DNA of 64,000 bases from Novosphingobium sp. SG751A (GCF_013149295.1 NZ_JABGCB010000005.1:248001-312000); one strand, 5' to 3'; counted from the stretch's first letter, positions 37,561-47,182 are shown. Translations and numbers: made by a program. The notes: generated by a model not told the origin, from the sequence alone.

Positions 37561-39642
37561 ATGCAAGCTATGAGCAATTCCAGCCAGCCTCGCCCCCCGA
37601 TTGCCGCCAAACAGGCGCATAGTTTCACCCACCACGGCATCACCGTCACCGACGACTATGCGTGGCTGCGCGATGCCAACTATCCCGAGGTGGGCGATGA
37701 GGGGATCCTTGCCCATCTGAACGCGGAAAATGCGTGGTTCGAAAGCCGGATGGCCGGGCAGAAGGACCGCATCGACGCTCTGTTCACCGAAATGCGCGCC
37801 CGCATCAAGGAAGCCGACAAGAGCGTGCCGCAGAAGGATGGCGATTACCTCTATTGGATCGAATATGAGGAAGGCGCTGAATATAAGAAATGGTGGCGCA
37901 AGCCCGTGGCGGGCGGCGATGATGAATTGCTCCTCGACGAGGTGGCGCTGGCCGAGGGCAAGGAATATTTCCGGCTGGGCGCGATTTCGCTCTCGGCCGA
38001 TGGCAAATTGCTGGCCTGGAGCGTGGATGACAATGGATCGGAGCGTTTCACCGCCCGCATCCGCGTGGTCGCCACGGGCGAGGTCCTGCCCGATGTGATC
38101 GAGGGGACGCTTTCCTCGCTGGTCTGGGTCGCGGGCGACAAGGGGCTGGTCTACAGCCTGGCCAATGACAATTGGCGCACGGACAATGCCCGCCTGCACT
38201 GGCTGGGGCGCCCCGTGTCCGAGGATGTCGAACTGTATCATGAGGATGACGAGGGTTTCCGCGTCGGCTCCTCGCTTTCGGCCAATGAGAAATGGCTGAT
38301 CATTTCGACCAGCGACCATGAGACCAGCGAAGTCCGCCTGATCCCGGCGGACGATCCGTTGGCCGCGCCGATTCTGGTGCGCGAGCGGGTCGATGGCGTG
38401 GAATATGATGTCGATGAGCGCGATGGGGTGCTCTACATCCACGCGAACGATACGCATGAGAATTTCCGGCTGGCCAGCGCGCCTTTGGCCGATCCGGGCA
38501 ACTGGACCACGCTGATCACCGGGACGGATGAGTTCTACCTCACCGGCTTTGACCTGTTCCGCGATTTCTATGTGATCGAGGGGCGGGTGCGCGGGCTGGA
38601 TCGCATCGAATTGCGCTATTACGATGACCCGACTCGGATCGAGCCGATTGAATTTCCCGAGGATTCCTATGAGGCCGGATTGGCCGACAATCCCGAATGG
38701 GCGGTGGACCGTTTGCGGGTCAGCTATGAAAGCATGGTCAGCCCGGCCAGCGTCTATGACTATCATCTGGCCGACAAGAGCCTCGAACTGTTGAAGGTTC
38801 AGGAGATCCCCAGCGGTTATGATGCTTCGCTTTATGAAACGAAGCGGCTGGAGATCATCGCGCGTGACGGGACGCTGGTGCCGGTCAGCATCCTTTATCG
38901 CAAGGACCGTGTGGGCGCCCAGAATGGCGATGCAGGCCCGCTGCATCTCTATGGCTATGGCGCCTATGGCATTGCGATCAGTCCGGGCTTTTCCACCACG
39001 CGGCTTTCGCTGGTCGATCGCGGCTTCGCCTATGCCATCGCCCATATCCGCGGCGGCGACGACATGGGCCGCGCGTGGTACAAGGCGGGCAAGCGCGAGG
39101 CGCGCGAGAACACATTCAACGATTTCGTCGATGTGGCGCGCGGACTGTGCGACCTTGGGTTTACCGCGCCGGGGCGGATCAGCATTTCGGGCGGATCGGC
39201 GGGCGGCGAGCTGATGGGCGCGGTCATCAATTCCGACCCGGGCCTGTGGGGCGCGGTGGTGGCCCATGTGCCCTTCGTCGATGTGCTGAACACGATGCTG
39301 GACGAGAGCCTGCCCCTGACGCCGGGCGAATGGCCCGAATGGGGCAACCCCATCGAGGACAAGGCGGCGTTTGAACTGATCCGCTCCTACTCGCCCTATG
39401 ATCAGGTGAAGGCGCAGGACTATCCGCCGCTGATGGTGACGGCGGGGCTCAACGATCCGCGTGTGACTTATTGGGAGCCGGCGAAATGGGTGGCGCGGCT
39501 GCGTGAGCTGAAAACCGACAGCAACGAGCTGGTCCTGAAAACCAATATGGGCGCAGGCCATGGCGGGAAATCGGGGCGGTTTGAAAGCCTGACCGAAACG
39601 GCGGAGGAATTTGCATTTATCCTCTGGCAGTTGGGGGTTTGA
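37561..39642 (+). CDS. S9-family serine peptidase (oligopeptidase B-like)
   Basis: The 693-residue protein has an N-terminal seven-bladed propeller and a C-terminal alpha/beta-hydrolase domain. The catalytic serine is in ISISGGSAGGELMGA, the acid region is PPLMVTAGLNDPRV, and the histidine is in NMGAGHGGKSGR. The order and spacing fit oligopeptidase B/prolyl oligopeptidase, which cut small peptides only. No signal peptide is seen, so it is cytoplasmic. A second ATG lies nine bases downstream (37570, MSNSSQ). Repeat copy B starts 17 bases after its stop. Confidence 0.9.
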   Translation: MQAMSNSSQPRPPIAAKQAHSFTHHGITVTDDYAWLRDANYPEVGDEGILAHLNAENAWFESRMAGQKDRIDALFTEMRARIKEADKSVPQKDGDYLYWIEYEEGAEYKKWWRKPVAGGDDELLLDEVALAEGKEYFRLGAISLSADGKLLAWSVDDNGSERFTARIRVVATGEVLPDVIEGTLSSLVWVAGDKGLVYSLANDNWRTDNARLHWLGRPVSEDVELYHEDDEGFRVGSSLSANEKWLIISTSDHETSEVRLIPADDPLAAPILVRERVDGVEYDVDERDGVLYIHANDTHENFRLASAPLADPGNWTTLITGTDEFYLTGFDLFRDFYVIEGRVRGLDRIELRYYDDPTRIEPIEFPEDSYEAGLADNPEWAVDRLRVSYESMVSPASVYDYHLADKSLELLKVQEIPSGYDASLYETKRLEIIARDGTLVPVSILYRKDRVGAQNGDAGPLHLYGYGAYGIAISPGFSTTRLSLVDRGFAYAIAHIRGGDDMGRAWYKAGKREARENTFNDFVDVARGLCDLGFTAPGRISISGGSAGGELMGAVINSDPGLWGAVVAHVPFVDVLNTMLDESLPLTPGEWPEWGNPIEDKAAFELIRSYSPYDQVKAQDYPPLMVTAGLNDPRVTYWEPAKWVARLRELKTDSNELVLKTNMGAGHGGKSGRFESLTETAEEFAFILWQLGV

Positions 39643-39659
39643 GTTTAGGGGGTAAGGAT

Positions 39660-39849
39660 GCCTCCGGCGGGTTAAGGGCGGGGGCCCTTAACAATCCCGT
39701 TAATGGGGTGGCGCGTGGCTTCGTCCGAAGCACAAAGCCGCCGCGCCGCAGGCTATTAAACCGCTTCGCAGATGGCCTCCCACCTGCGAATCAAGCACCG
39801 CCCCATTAATGGCATCGCAAAGAGATGAATCCCTTTGCCCGCCGGAGGC
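39660..39849. repeat. Intergenic inverted-end element, copy B
   Basis: This 190-bp copy is bounded by GCCTCCGGCGGG (39660-39671) and CCCGCCGGAGGC (39838-39849). Its left end holds the TTAAGGG/CCCTTAA stem-loop (39672-39691) and its right end the CAAAG/CTTTG-type stem-loop (39818-39837), the opposite order to copies A and C. CAATCCCGTTAATGGGGTGG follows the left stem, as in copy C. It lies between the S9 peptidase and thioesterase genes. Confidence 0.85.
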
Positions 39850-39907
39850 ATAATTCCTTTTACCGAAAACCCCTTGCCTTCCTGATGCCTGCCCCCAAAT
39901 TCCCCCC

Positions 39908-40321
39908 ATGCCCAACCGCTTCACCCACACCTTCACCGCAGGCCCCGATGACATCGACATCATGGGGCACGTTAACAACGCCGTCTGGGTGCAGTGGATG
40001 GAGGCGATTGCCACCGCGCACTGGATGCAGGACGCCGCGCCCGAGCATGTTGAGCGCTATGTCTGGGTCGTGACGCGGCACGAGATCGACTATCGCGGCA
40101 ATATCGCGCAGGGGCAGAGCGTGACCGCCGAAACCTTTATCCCCGAAGGCCCGGTCGGCGCACGCTTTGACCGGCGGATCGACTTTCGCAATGATGCAGG
40201 CAAGGTGATCGTTTCGGCGCGCAGTACATGGGCGATGCTGGACAAGGATACGCTGCGGCTGACGCGGGTGTCGGGGGAGATTGCCGAAGCATTTGCGCCG
40301 GAGGGGGGCTGGGGCGGTTAA
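39908..40321 (+). CDS. Acyl-CoA thioesterase, hot-dog fold (YbgC/FadM type)
   Basis: The 137-residue protein has the 4HBT hot-dog signature DIDIMGHVNNAVWVQWME near residues 16-33. In this family the aspartate is replaced or retained as a catalytic acid next to the glycine-histidine-valine core. A HEIDYRGNI strand and FDRRIDFRND follow. It probably hydrolyses an acyl-CoA; chain length is unknown. The gene lies between two copies of the intergenic repeat, 58 bases after copy B and three bases before copy C. It has no obvious operon partner. Confidence 0.85.
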   Translation: MPNRFTHTFTAGPDDIDIMGHVNNAVWVQWMEAIATAHWMQDAAPEHVERYVWVVTRHEIDYRGNIAQGQSVTAETFIPEGPVGARFDRRIDFRNDAGKVIVSARSTWAMLDKDTLRLTRVSGEIAEAFAPEGGWGG

Positions 40322-40324
40322 GAT

Positions 40325-40518
40325 ATCTCCGGCGGGCAAAGGGATTCATCCCTTTGCAATCCCGTTAATGGGGTGGAGTTAAAGTTCGCCGGGATGCGCT
40401 GATCCGCGAAGCGGTTTTAAAGCCTGCAGCGCTGAAATGTTGCGCTCGGGTTGATCCTGCGCGCTGACCTGAAAGTCTAGGGATTGTTAAGGGTCGAGAC
40501 CCTTAACCCGCCGGAGGC
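40325..40518. repeat. Intergenic inverted-end element, copy C
   Basis: This 194-bp copy begins at ATCTCCGGCGGG (40325-40336, two bases different from the other left ends) and ends at CCCGCCGGAGGC (40507-40518). It has the CAAAGGG/CCCTTTG stem-loop on the left (40337-40356) and the TTAAGGG/CCCTTAA stem-loop on the right (40487-40506), the same order as copy A. It begins three bases after the thioesterase stop. Confidence 0.85.
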
Positions 40519-40536
40519 ACCTTAAACCCGGAAAAC

Positions 40537-41043
40537 TCAGTCCCGCATCGCCAGCTTAGCGCCATCGAAACGGTCAGCCTTGTTGGCATAGATGAAGCCA
40601 TAGGTGGGCGAGGAGCGCATGCCCAGCTTGCCGGTGGGGGCGTAGAACACGCGCACTTCCGACCAGTCGCCATTGGCCGAGACGTCTTCAGCCATGGCGC
40701 TGCGCTCGATCATGCCGGGGCGCGACCAGTTGGCGTGGTTAAGCAGGACGTGGCGTTCATCGATCACCTTGGAAACCATGGCGACATGGCCCGCGCGCAT
40801 CGAGTGGGTGGCGCGGAAGGCGAGGACGGCGCCGGCCTTGGGTGCGTTGCCGCGGTCATAGCGGCCCTCGGCCTGATCCCACCATCCGGCGGCGCGGCCC
40901 GAAAGGGCGATGCCCGAGACTTCGCGGGCGTAGGGAGCGCATTGCAGCACCTGCGCCGAGGCGGGAACCGAGATGAAAGCGGCGAAAATCAGAGCGATAG
41001 CGGCGCGGATCAGCTTTACGTTGAAAAAGGAAACCCGGACCAC
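40537..41043 (-). CDS. Exported CHAP-domain (peptidoglycan amidase-like) protein
   Basis: The 168-residue protein has a signal peptide (LIRAAIALIFAAFISVPASAQ). A short CHAP domain follows, with the catalytic cysteine in LQCAPYAREVSG, the histidine in RAGHVAMV and an NHANWS region. CHAP domains cut peptidoglycan peptide bonds, and this form may act in wall turnover or as a secreted amidase. I chose the GTG at 41043 with CCAAGGGG upstream; the longer reading has no signal-peptide-like start. The 148-base gap to ftsK has no other gene. Confidence 0.82.
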   Translation of the reverse strand: MVRVSFFNVKLIRAAIALIFAAFISVPASAQVLQCAPYAREVSGIALSGRAAGWWDQAEGRYDRGNAPKAGAVLAFRATHSMRAGHVAMVSKVIDERHVLLNHANWSRPGMIERSAMAEDVSANGDWSEVRVFYAPTGKLGMRSSPTYGFIYANKADRFDGAKLAMRD

Positions 41044-41191
41044 TGAAAACCCCTTGGCGCTGGATGGCGTCGATGGCCAAGGTGTAGCCAGAGGATTGCA
41101 ATTAGGGAATGTCCGGAGGCGGCGCTCCATCGTGGCTTAACAACGGTTCATCGGCTTTCGCACCCGCAGCATGGGGATAAGCCGTTAACCG

Positions 41192-43576
41192 TCACAGCAC
41201 ATTCCCATCCTTATCCCGATAGACCTCGCGCCGCCCGACATGGTTGGCGGGGCCGACAAGACCGTCATTTTCCATCCGCTCGATCCATTTTGCGGCGGTG
41301 TTATAGCCCACGCCCATCTGGCGTTGCAGCCACGAGGTCGAGGCCTTCTGGCTCTCGAACACGATGTGGCAGGCCTGACGATATTTGCGCTCTTCGGGGT
41401 TGTCGCTGGCGGTGGCTTCCAGATCGTCAAAGCCGAAGCTGCCTTCTTCCGGCTCTTCGGTGACCGAATCGACATAGTTCGGCTTGCCCTGCGCGCGCCA
41501 GTGGTCGGCGACATGCTCGACCTCTTCGTCAGACACAAACGGCCCGTGGACGCGCACGATCGGCCCGCTCGACGGCTTGAACAACATGTCGCCCTTGCCC
41601 AGCAACTGCTCGGCCCCCTGTTCGCCAAGGATGGTGCGGCTGTCGATCCGGCTGGTCACGGCAAAGCTGATGCGCGTGGGCAGGTTGGCCTTGATGACGC
41701 CGGTGATGACGTCCACCGAGGGCCGCTGGGTCGCCATGATGAGGTGGATGCCCGCCGCGCGCGATTTCTGCGCCAGACGCTGGATCAGCACTTCGATCTC
41801 CTTGCCCACCGTCACCATCAGGTCGGCCAGCTCGTCGACGATCACCACGATCAGCGGCAGCACCTCGTAATCGAGCTGTTTGTCCTCATACAGCTCCTCG
41901 CCCGTCTCGGGGTCAAAGCCCACCGAAATGCGCCGCCCCAAAGGCTTGCCCTTGGCTGCGTTGCTGCGCACCTTTTCGTTGAAGTTCACAATGTTGCGCA
42001 CGTTGATCTCGCTCATCTGGCGATAGCGGCGCTCCATTTCCTCCACCGCCCATTTCAGCGCGCGCACTGCTTTGGCAGGCTCGGTCACGACTGGACTGAG
42101 CAGATGGGGAATGTCCTCATAAGACTTCAATTCCAGCACCTTGGGATCAACAAGGATCATCCGGCACTGTTGCGGCGTCAGGCGATAGAGCAAGGACAGC
42201 AGGATACAGTTCAGTCCCACCGACTTGCCCGACCCCGTCGTGCCAGCCACCAACAGGTGGGGCATCGAGGCCAGATCGACGATGATCGGTTCGCCCGCAA
42301 TGTCCTTGCCCAGAATCATCGGCAGCAGGCCCTTGGCGCCGACGAATTTCTCGCTGGCGATCAACTCCTTGAAGCTGACCATCTGCCGGTCGGCATTAGG
42401 CAGCTCGATGGCCATGACGGTGCGCCCCGGCACCGGCGAGACGCGGGCCGAAATCGCGCTCATGTTGCGGGCGATATCGTCGGCAAGGCCCACCACGCGC
42501 GCGGCCTTGATGCCCGCGGCGGGTTCCAGCTCGTACATGGTCACCACCGGCCCGGTGCGCACGCCCGTGATCTCGCCCTTGACGTTGAAATCGTCCAGCA
42601 CGGTTTCGAGCAGCTTGGCGTTGCGCTCCAGCGCCAGCTTGTCCACCTTGGGCGCGCTGTTGGGCGGAGGATCGGCCAGAATGTCGAGGCCGGGCAACTC
42701 GCAGGTGCCGAAAAGGTCACCCTGCTTGGCCAGACTGCCCATTTCGGCGGGCTTGGCCAGCCGCGCCGAATCGCTGATCTGCGGCGCCTTGCGCGGGCCT
42801 GCCGATGGTTCGTCGGGGGTAAAGGGCAGATCTTCTGCTTCCGCCTCGGCCTCGGGCGTCATGGCTTTGGGCTGGCGTTTTTCGCGGCGGGCGGGGGCCG
42901 GGGCCTCCTCGCCATCGGTATGTTTGCGCCGGAAATGCAGCGGCATGGTCAGAACCCAGCCCCAGTCGATCGCAAACACCCGCGTGATGGCCGCGATCCC
43001 GCCCACAAAGGCCAGCACGCCCAGCGCGCCCGCAGCCCAGCCCTGCGCCACATCGGGCAGCCATCCGGCCACGCCCCGAATCGCTGCCGCGCCCAGCAGC
43101 CCCATGATCCCGCCCGGCGAGGCGGGCAGATTGCCCGGATGCTCGCCAAAGCCCAGCGAGAGCGCCGAGGCCAGCAGCCCCATGCCCAGCACCAGCACGG
43201 CGGTGGGCCGCAGCCAGTATTGCTGATGCAGCGGCACGGCCTCCTCCTCGTCGGCATCCTCGGCCTCGGCCACCAGCCAGAGCTGGCGCGCAAAGATCAG
43301 CAGCAGCGGCACCGCCAGCCCCGCCATCGGCCCGAACATCAACAGCGCCCCATCGGCCACAAAGGCCCCCGGCCGCCCCAGCCAGTTGAGCACCACTCCG
43401 CCCGAAGCCGTCGAGGCCGAAGGGTCGGTCTGATGATAGGTGAGCAAGGCCACCGCCAGCAGCACCGCGCCCAGCCCCAACAGGCCCGCGCCCAGCAATT
43501 CGGCGCTGCGCAGCACGCTGCGCCGCAGGATCAGGCGCCATGATGCGCCGCTGTGCTTGATGGGCCTCGAGGCCAT
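41192..43576 (-). CDS. ftsK: DNA translocase FtsK
   Basis: The 794-residue protein has four N-terminal membrane helices (about residues 25-47, 72-97, 120-143 and 180-203). An acidic linker follows, then the alpha-beta-gamma motor: Walker A AGTTGSGKSVGLN, Walker B PLIVVIVDELADLMV, and IHLIMATQRPSVDVITG. The C-terminal winged helix (gamma domain), with ACHIVFESQKAS and TAAKWIERMENDG, reads oriented polar DNA sequences. It pumps DNA at the division septum and helps resolve chromosome dimers. The length is normal for the short-linker alphaproteobacterial form. Confidence 0.95.
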   Translation of the reverse strand: MASRPIKHSGASWRLILRRSVLRSAELLGAGLLGLGAVLLAVALLTYHQTDPSASTASGGVVLNWLGRPGAFVADGALLMFGPMAGLAVPLLLIFARQLWLVAEAEDADEEEAVPLHQQYWLRPTAVLVLGMGLLASALSLGFGEHPGNLPASPGGIMGLLGAAAIRGVAGWLPDVAQGWAAGALGVLAFVGGIAAITRVFAIDWGWVLTMPLHFRRKHTDGEEAPAPARREKRQPKAMTPEAEAEAEDLPFTPDEPSAGPRKAPQISDSARLAKPAEMGSLAKQGDLFGTCELPGLDILADPPPNSAPKVDKLALERNAKLLETVLDDFNVKGEITGVRTGPVVTMYELEPAAGIKAARVVGLADDIARNMSAISARVSPVPGRTVMAIELPNADRQMVSFKELIASEKFVGAKGLLPMILGKDIAGEPIIVDLASMPHLLVAGTTGSGKSVGLNCILLSLLYRLTPQQCRMILVDPKVLELKSYEDIPHLLSPVVTEPAKAVRALKWAVEEMERRYRQMSEINVRNIVNFNEKVRSNAAKGKPLGRRISVGFDPETGEELYEDKQLDYEVLPLIVVIVDELADLMVTVGKEIEVLIQRLAQKSRAAGIHLIMATQRPSVDVITGVIKANLPTRISFAVTSRIDSRTILGEQGAEQLLGKGDMLFKPSSGPIVRVHGPFVSDEEVEHVADHWRAQGKPNYVDSVTEEPEEGSFGFDDLEATASDNPEERKYRQACHIVFESQKASTSWLQRQMGVGYNTAAKWIERMENDGLVGPANHVGRREVYRDKDGNVL

Positions 43577-43655
43577 GGGGTGCTCGTTTCAACAAAGGGA
43601 TGGAAATTGCCGGTATAATGCGCCTTTGGAGGAGTCCGCGTCAAGAATTGCGGCA

Positions 43656-44174
43656 TCAATGCGTGGGGGAAAGCCCGTCAATCGCGGCCCAGCGCGGCCA
43701 TTTCAGGCTCCGCGCGCGCCGCCTGTTCATCCCGCCAAGGGCGATCACCGGCACAAGGCTGCGCGCGGCCAGCAGGCGGAAACGCACCGCCCCCAGCACC
43801 GGCGCACCCGGATGGCTGCGCGTGGGAAACACCGGCGAGAGCAACACGCCCGCGCTGCCCCGCACCCGCCGCAGTTCGCGCAAACTATGCGCCGTGGCCA
43901 AAGCCTGTCCCGCGCCATAGGCCCCGTCCGCCCCCCAGCGCCGCGCCATTGCCGCATCGCCCGCCAGCACCACCGCCATCCCTCGCCCCCGCGCAATCCG
44001 GGCCAGCGCACGGAACCTTGCCTGCCTTTCGGCCTCGGGCAGGTGATAGTGGCGATAGATCAGCCCGCTGCCCCTTGGCATCCGGCGCAGCGCGCGCTCC
44101 AGCACGCCATCATTGCGCGCGTCGGAAATCAGCCAGAGCCGGGGCAAAGGGGAAAGGGGCTGGCATGGACGCAT
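43656..44174 (-). CDS. Thiamine-phosphate-synthase-like (ThiE/TenI family) protein
   Basis: The 172-residue protein matches the ThiE/TenI beta-alpha barrel, with LWLISDARN, AHSLRELRR, GVLLSPVFPTRSHPGAP and VPVIALGGMN. It is shorter than most ThiE enzymes, and some of the pyrophosphate-binding set is not evident, so it may be a TenI-like protein or a diverged synthase. The start is 44174 (MRPCQPLSPL); an ATG at 44198 would overlap the divergent yggS start. Confidence 0.7.
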   Translation of the reverse strand: MRPCQPLSPLPRLWLISDARNDGVLERALRRMPRGSGLIYRHYHLPEAERQARFRALARIARGRGMAVVLAGDAAMARRWGADGAYGAGQALATAHSLRELRRVRGSAGVLLSPVFPTRSHPGAPVLGAVRFRLLAARSLVPVIALGGMNRRRARSLKWPRWAAIDGLSPTH

Positions 44175-44196
44175 CAGCGCGCTATAGCACCGCGCC

Positions 44197-44859
44197 ATGA
44201 TGGAACCAGATTCTTCGCTTGGTATCGTGCGCGAAAAAATCGCCGCCGCCGCCCGCATCGCCCGCCGCAAGGACAGCGACATCACGCTGATCGCCATTTC
44301 CAAGACCAAGCCGGTTGCGGAAATCGAGCCCCTGATCGCGCAGGGTCAGCGGGTGTTTGGCGAAAATCGCGTGCAGGAAGCGCAGGCCAAATGGCCCGAA
44401 CTGAAAGCCCGCTATCCCGACATCACCCTGCATCTGGTGGGGCAATTGCAATCGAACAAGGCCGAGGATGCGGTTGCGCTCTTCGATGCCATCCATTCGG
44501 TCGACCGCCCCAGCGTGGTAACGGCGCTGGCCAAGGCGATGGAGAAGCTGGGGCGCCGCGTCCCCTGCTTCGTTCAGGTCAATATCGGCGCCGAGGAACA
44601 GAAGGGCGGCTGCGCTGTGGCTGATCTGCCCGCCTTGCTGGCCCAGATCCGCGAGGCGGGCCTGCCGCTGGCGGGGCTGATGTGCGTGCCGCCCGCCGAT
44701 ATTGAGGCGGCGCCTTTCTTTGCCCTGCTGGCCAAGCTGGCGGCGGATAATGGTCTTTCGGGCCTGTCGATGGGGATGAGCGGCGATTTTGAAACCGCAA
44801 TTACGCTGGGCGCGACCCATATTCGCGTGGGTTCGGCTTTGTTCGGGGCGCGGGATTAA
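44197..44859 (+). CDS. YggS-family PLP-binding protein
   Basis: The 220-residue protein has the alanine-racemase-like barrel of the YggS/PLPBP family, with the PLP lysine in LIAISKTKP near residue 36 and HLVGQLQSNKAEDAV. The final segment, SGDFETAITLGATHIRVGSALFG, binds the phosphate. It keeps cellular vitamin B6 in balance rather than catalysing a defined step. It precedes bioD by three bases, so it is probably transcribed with bioD-bioA, whose product BioA is PLP-dependent. Confidence 0.92.
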   Translation: MMEPDSSLGIVREKIAAAARIARRKDSDITLIAISKTKPVAEIEPLIAQGQRVFGENRVQEAQAKWPELKARYPDITLHLVGQLQSNKAEDAVALFDAIHSVDRPSVVTALAKAMEKLGRRVPCFVQVNIGAEEQKGGCAVADLPALLAQIREAGLPLAGLMCVPPADIEAAPFFALLAKLAADNGLSGLSMGMSGDFETAITLGATHIRVGSALFGARD

Positions 44860-44862
44860 ATC

Positions 44863-45474
44863 ATGAGCGGGCTGATCGTTACCGGCACGGATACGGGCAT
44901 CGGCAAGACCGTTCTGGCCGCCGGATTGGTGGGCCGCCTTGGGGCGCGATACTGGAAGCCCGTGCAATCGGGGCTGGAGGAGGAAACCGACAGCGAATGC
45001 ATCGCCCGGCTCGTCCCCGGCGCGACCATCCATCCCGAAGCCTATCGCCTGATCACGCCCGCCAGCCCGCATTGGGCTGCGGCGATTGACGGGGTGACAA
45101 TTGATCCAGCTCGCCTGACGTTGCCGCAGGGCGATGGCCCGCTGGTGGTGGAAGGGGCGGGCGGGGCGTTGGTGCCTTTGACCGACACCCGCCTTTATGC
45201 CGATCAGTTTGCCGATTGGGGCCTGCCTGTGGTGATCGCTGCGCGGACGGGCCTTGGCACGATCAACCACACTTTGCTGACGGTCGAGGCGCTGCGCGCG
45301 CGGGGTTGTGCGATTCTGGGGCTGGCCTTCATCGGCGAGGCGGGGCCGGCTGAGGAGGAGAGCATGCGCTTCCTTTGCGCCCATACCGGCCTGCGCCGCC
45401 TTGGTCATCTGCCGCGCCTTGCCTTGGTGACGCCCGAAACGCTGGCGGCCGCCATGGCGGATTTCGACCTGTGA
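44863..45474 (+). CDS. bioD: Dethiobiotin synthetase
   Basis: The 203-residue protein has the Walker A-like loop GTDTGIGKTV (residues about 8-17) and VVEGAGGALVPLTD near 90, both typical of BioD. It closes the ureido ring of 7,8-diaminononanoate with CO2 and ATP in biotin synthesis. The gene lies three bases after yggS and its stop overlaps the bioA GTG start. No bioB or bioF gene is in the window. Confidence 0.94.
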   Translation: MSGLIVTGTDTGIGKTVLAAGLVGRLGARYWKPVQSGLEEETDSECIARLVPGATIHPEAYRLITPASPHWAAAIDGVTIDPARLTLPQGDGPLVVEGAGGALVPLTDTRLYADQFADWGLPVVIAARTGLGTINHTLLTVEALRARGCAILGLAFIGEAGPAEEESMRFLCAHTGLRRLGHLPRLALVTPETLAAAMADFDL

Positions 45475-46724
45475 CGCGCTCGCCCATCTGGCATCCCTTT
45501 ACCCAGCACGGGCTGGGCGAGCCGATCCCCCTGATCGCGCGGGCCGAGGGGGCCAGCCTTTATACGCAGGATGGCGACCGGATCGTCGATGCTATTTCAA
45601 GCTGGTGGGTGACCACGCATGGTCATGCCTATCCCCCCATCGTGCGCGCCATTGCCGAGCAGGCCGGGCGGCTGGATCAATTGATCTTTGCCGGATGGAC
45701 GCATCAGCCCGCGCAGGATCTGGCCGAGGGTCTGGTGAGCATCACCGGCCTGCCCTACGCCTTCTTCTCCGATTCCGGCTCCACCTGCGTCGAGGTCGCG
45801 CTGAAAATGGCATTGGGCCATTGGCGCCATCAGGGGCAGGGGCAACGCCAGCGCATCGCCGTGATGCAGCATTCCTATCACGGCGACACGATCGGCGCGA
45901 TGAGCATCGGCGAGCGCGGCGTTTACAATGCCGCCTATGAGCCTTTGCTCTTTGCCGTCGATACCGTGCCCTTCCCCTATGCCGGGGCCGAGCAGGCGAC
46001 CTATGACGCGCTGGAGCGCTTTTGCGCGGGCGGCGATGCGGCGGCTTTTATTGTTGAGCCTTTGGTGCTGGGGGCGGGGGGGATGCTGTTCTATCCGCCC
46101 GCCGTTCTGGCCGAGATGGCGCGGATTTGCGTCGCCCATGGCGTGCTCTTCATCGCCGATGAGGTGATGACCGGATGGGGCCGCACGGGCACGATGCTGG
46201 CCTGCGATTCTGCCGGGGTGAAGCCCGACATCCTGTGTCTGGCCAAGGGGATCACCGGGGGGGCGCTGCCTCTGGCGGTGACAATGGCCAGCGAGGCGAT
46301 TTACGATTCGCATTACGCCCCCGACCGGTCCAAGACCTTTTTCCACTCCAGTTCCTATACCGCCAATGCGATTGCCTGCGCGGCGGCCGTGGCCAATCTG
46401 GGCGTGTGGCGCGACGAGCCGGTGCAGAGCCGCATCGACACGCTGGCCGCGCGACAGGCGGCGGGGGCGGCGATGCTGGCGAATGTGGCGGGGGTGGAAA
46501 ATGTCCGCCAATGCGGCACGATCCTCGCGCTGGATTATCGCGTGCCGCAGGGGGGATATCTCTCAGGCCTGCAACCGCGCCTGCTGGCCTTTTTCCGCGA
46601 GCGTGGGTTGTTGATCCGGCCCTTGGGCAACACCGCCTATCTGATGCCGCCTTATTCGATCTGCCAAGAGGATCTGACCTCCTGCCATCATGCGCTGGCC
46701 GAGGCGCTCGAACTCTTAGCGTAG
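45471..46724 (+). CDS. bioA: Adenosylmethionine-8-amino-7-oxononanoate transaminase
   Basis: The 417-residue PLP fold-type I enzyme has BioA hallmarks: WHPFTQH near the start, SSWWVTTHGHAYP, FSDSGSTCVEVALKMA, QHSYHGDTIGAMS, VDEVMTG-type FIADEVMTGWGRTG and the PLP lysine in CLAKGITGGALPLAV. It converts 7-keto-8-aminopelargonate to 7,8-diaminononanoate, using SAM as amino donor. The GTG at 45471 overlaps the bioD stop (GTGA), giving the usual N-terminus. It ends nine bases inside the convergent nucleotidyltransferase-like gene. Confidence 0.94.
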   Translation: MTRSPIWHPFTQHGLGEPIPLIARAEGASLYTQDGDRIVDAISSWWVTTHGHAYPPIVRAIAEQAGRLDQLIFAGWTHQPAQDLAEGLVSITGLPYAFFSDSGSTCVEVALKMALGHWRHQGQGQRQRIAVMQHSYHGDTIGAMSIGERGVYNAAYEPLLFAVDTVPFPYAGAEQATYDALERFCAGGDAAAFIVEPLVLGAGGMLFYPPAVLAEMARICVAHGVLFIADEVMTGWGRTGTMLACDSAGVKPDILCLAKGITGGALPLAVTMASEAIYDSHYAPDRSKTFFHSSSYTANAIACAAAVANLGVWRDEPVQSRIDTLAARQAAGAAMLANVAGVENVRQCGTILALDYRVPQGGYLSGLQPRLLAFFRERGLLIRPLGNTAYLMPPYSICQEDLTSCHHALAEALELLA

Positions 46725-47171
46725 CATTTCGGCGCGGCGCAGATCCTTGGGCCGCCCGAAACTTTGCAGGATCGCGCGCATTTCCTCGCGAGAGGGCGTG
46801 TAAAGCACCGTATCGCCCAGATGATGCGCGATGCGGCTGGTCGGGACCACATTCTGCCACTGACCATCATGGTTCAGGGCAAAGTCGGCCATGAATTCCA
46901 CCGGCAGTTCGGGTGTATCCCAACGGGCATAGATGCCCGAGCGGAACCGGCTGTCCACCCCGCCCGGCGCGGCGTTCAGTCCCAGCGCGGGCAAGATTTG
47001 CGCCGCATCGCCCGCAGAGAGCAGGACATCGAGATCAGCCACCGTGCCCGAGCCTGCGCTGAGCAGGGCGACCGCGCCGCTGCCGATGATCCACCAGGGA
47101 TCGCGTGCATCGGCCATCGCGCCCGCCACGGCGCGCAAGCTACGTTCCAGTGGCGGGGCGAGGGGATGCAT
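46716..47171 (-). CDS. Nucleotidyltransferase-like protein
   Basis: The 151-residue protein has a short nucleotidyltransferase-type core: WWIIGSGAVALLSAGSG with VADLDVLLSAGD, where an ADLDVL stretch replaces the common D-x-D region. FMADFALNHDG follows. It may be an active or inactive relative of small nucleotidyltransferases. No toxin-like partner gene is visible. It ends inside the last codons of bioA and starts 11 bases from the pyk stop; all three genes pack tightly here. Confidence 0.65.
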   Translation of the reverse strand: MHPLAPPLERSLRAVAGAMADARDPWWIIGSGAVALLSAGSGTVADLDVLLSAGDAAQILPALGLNAAPGGVDSRFRSGIYARWDTPELPVEFMADFALNHDGQWQNVVPTSRIAHHLGDTVLYTPSREEMRAILQSFGRPKDLRRAEMLR

Positions 47172-47182
47172 AGGTCTTGTCC

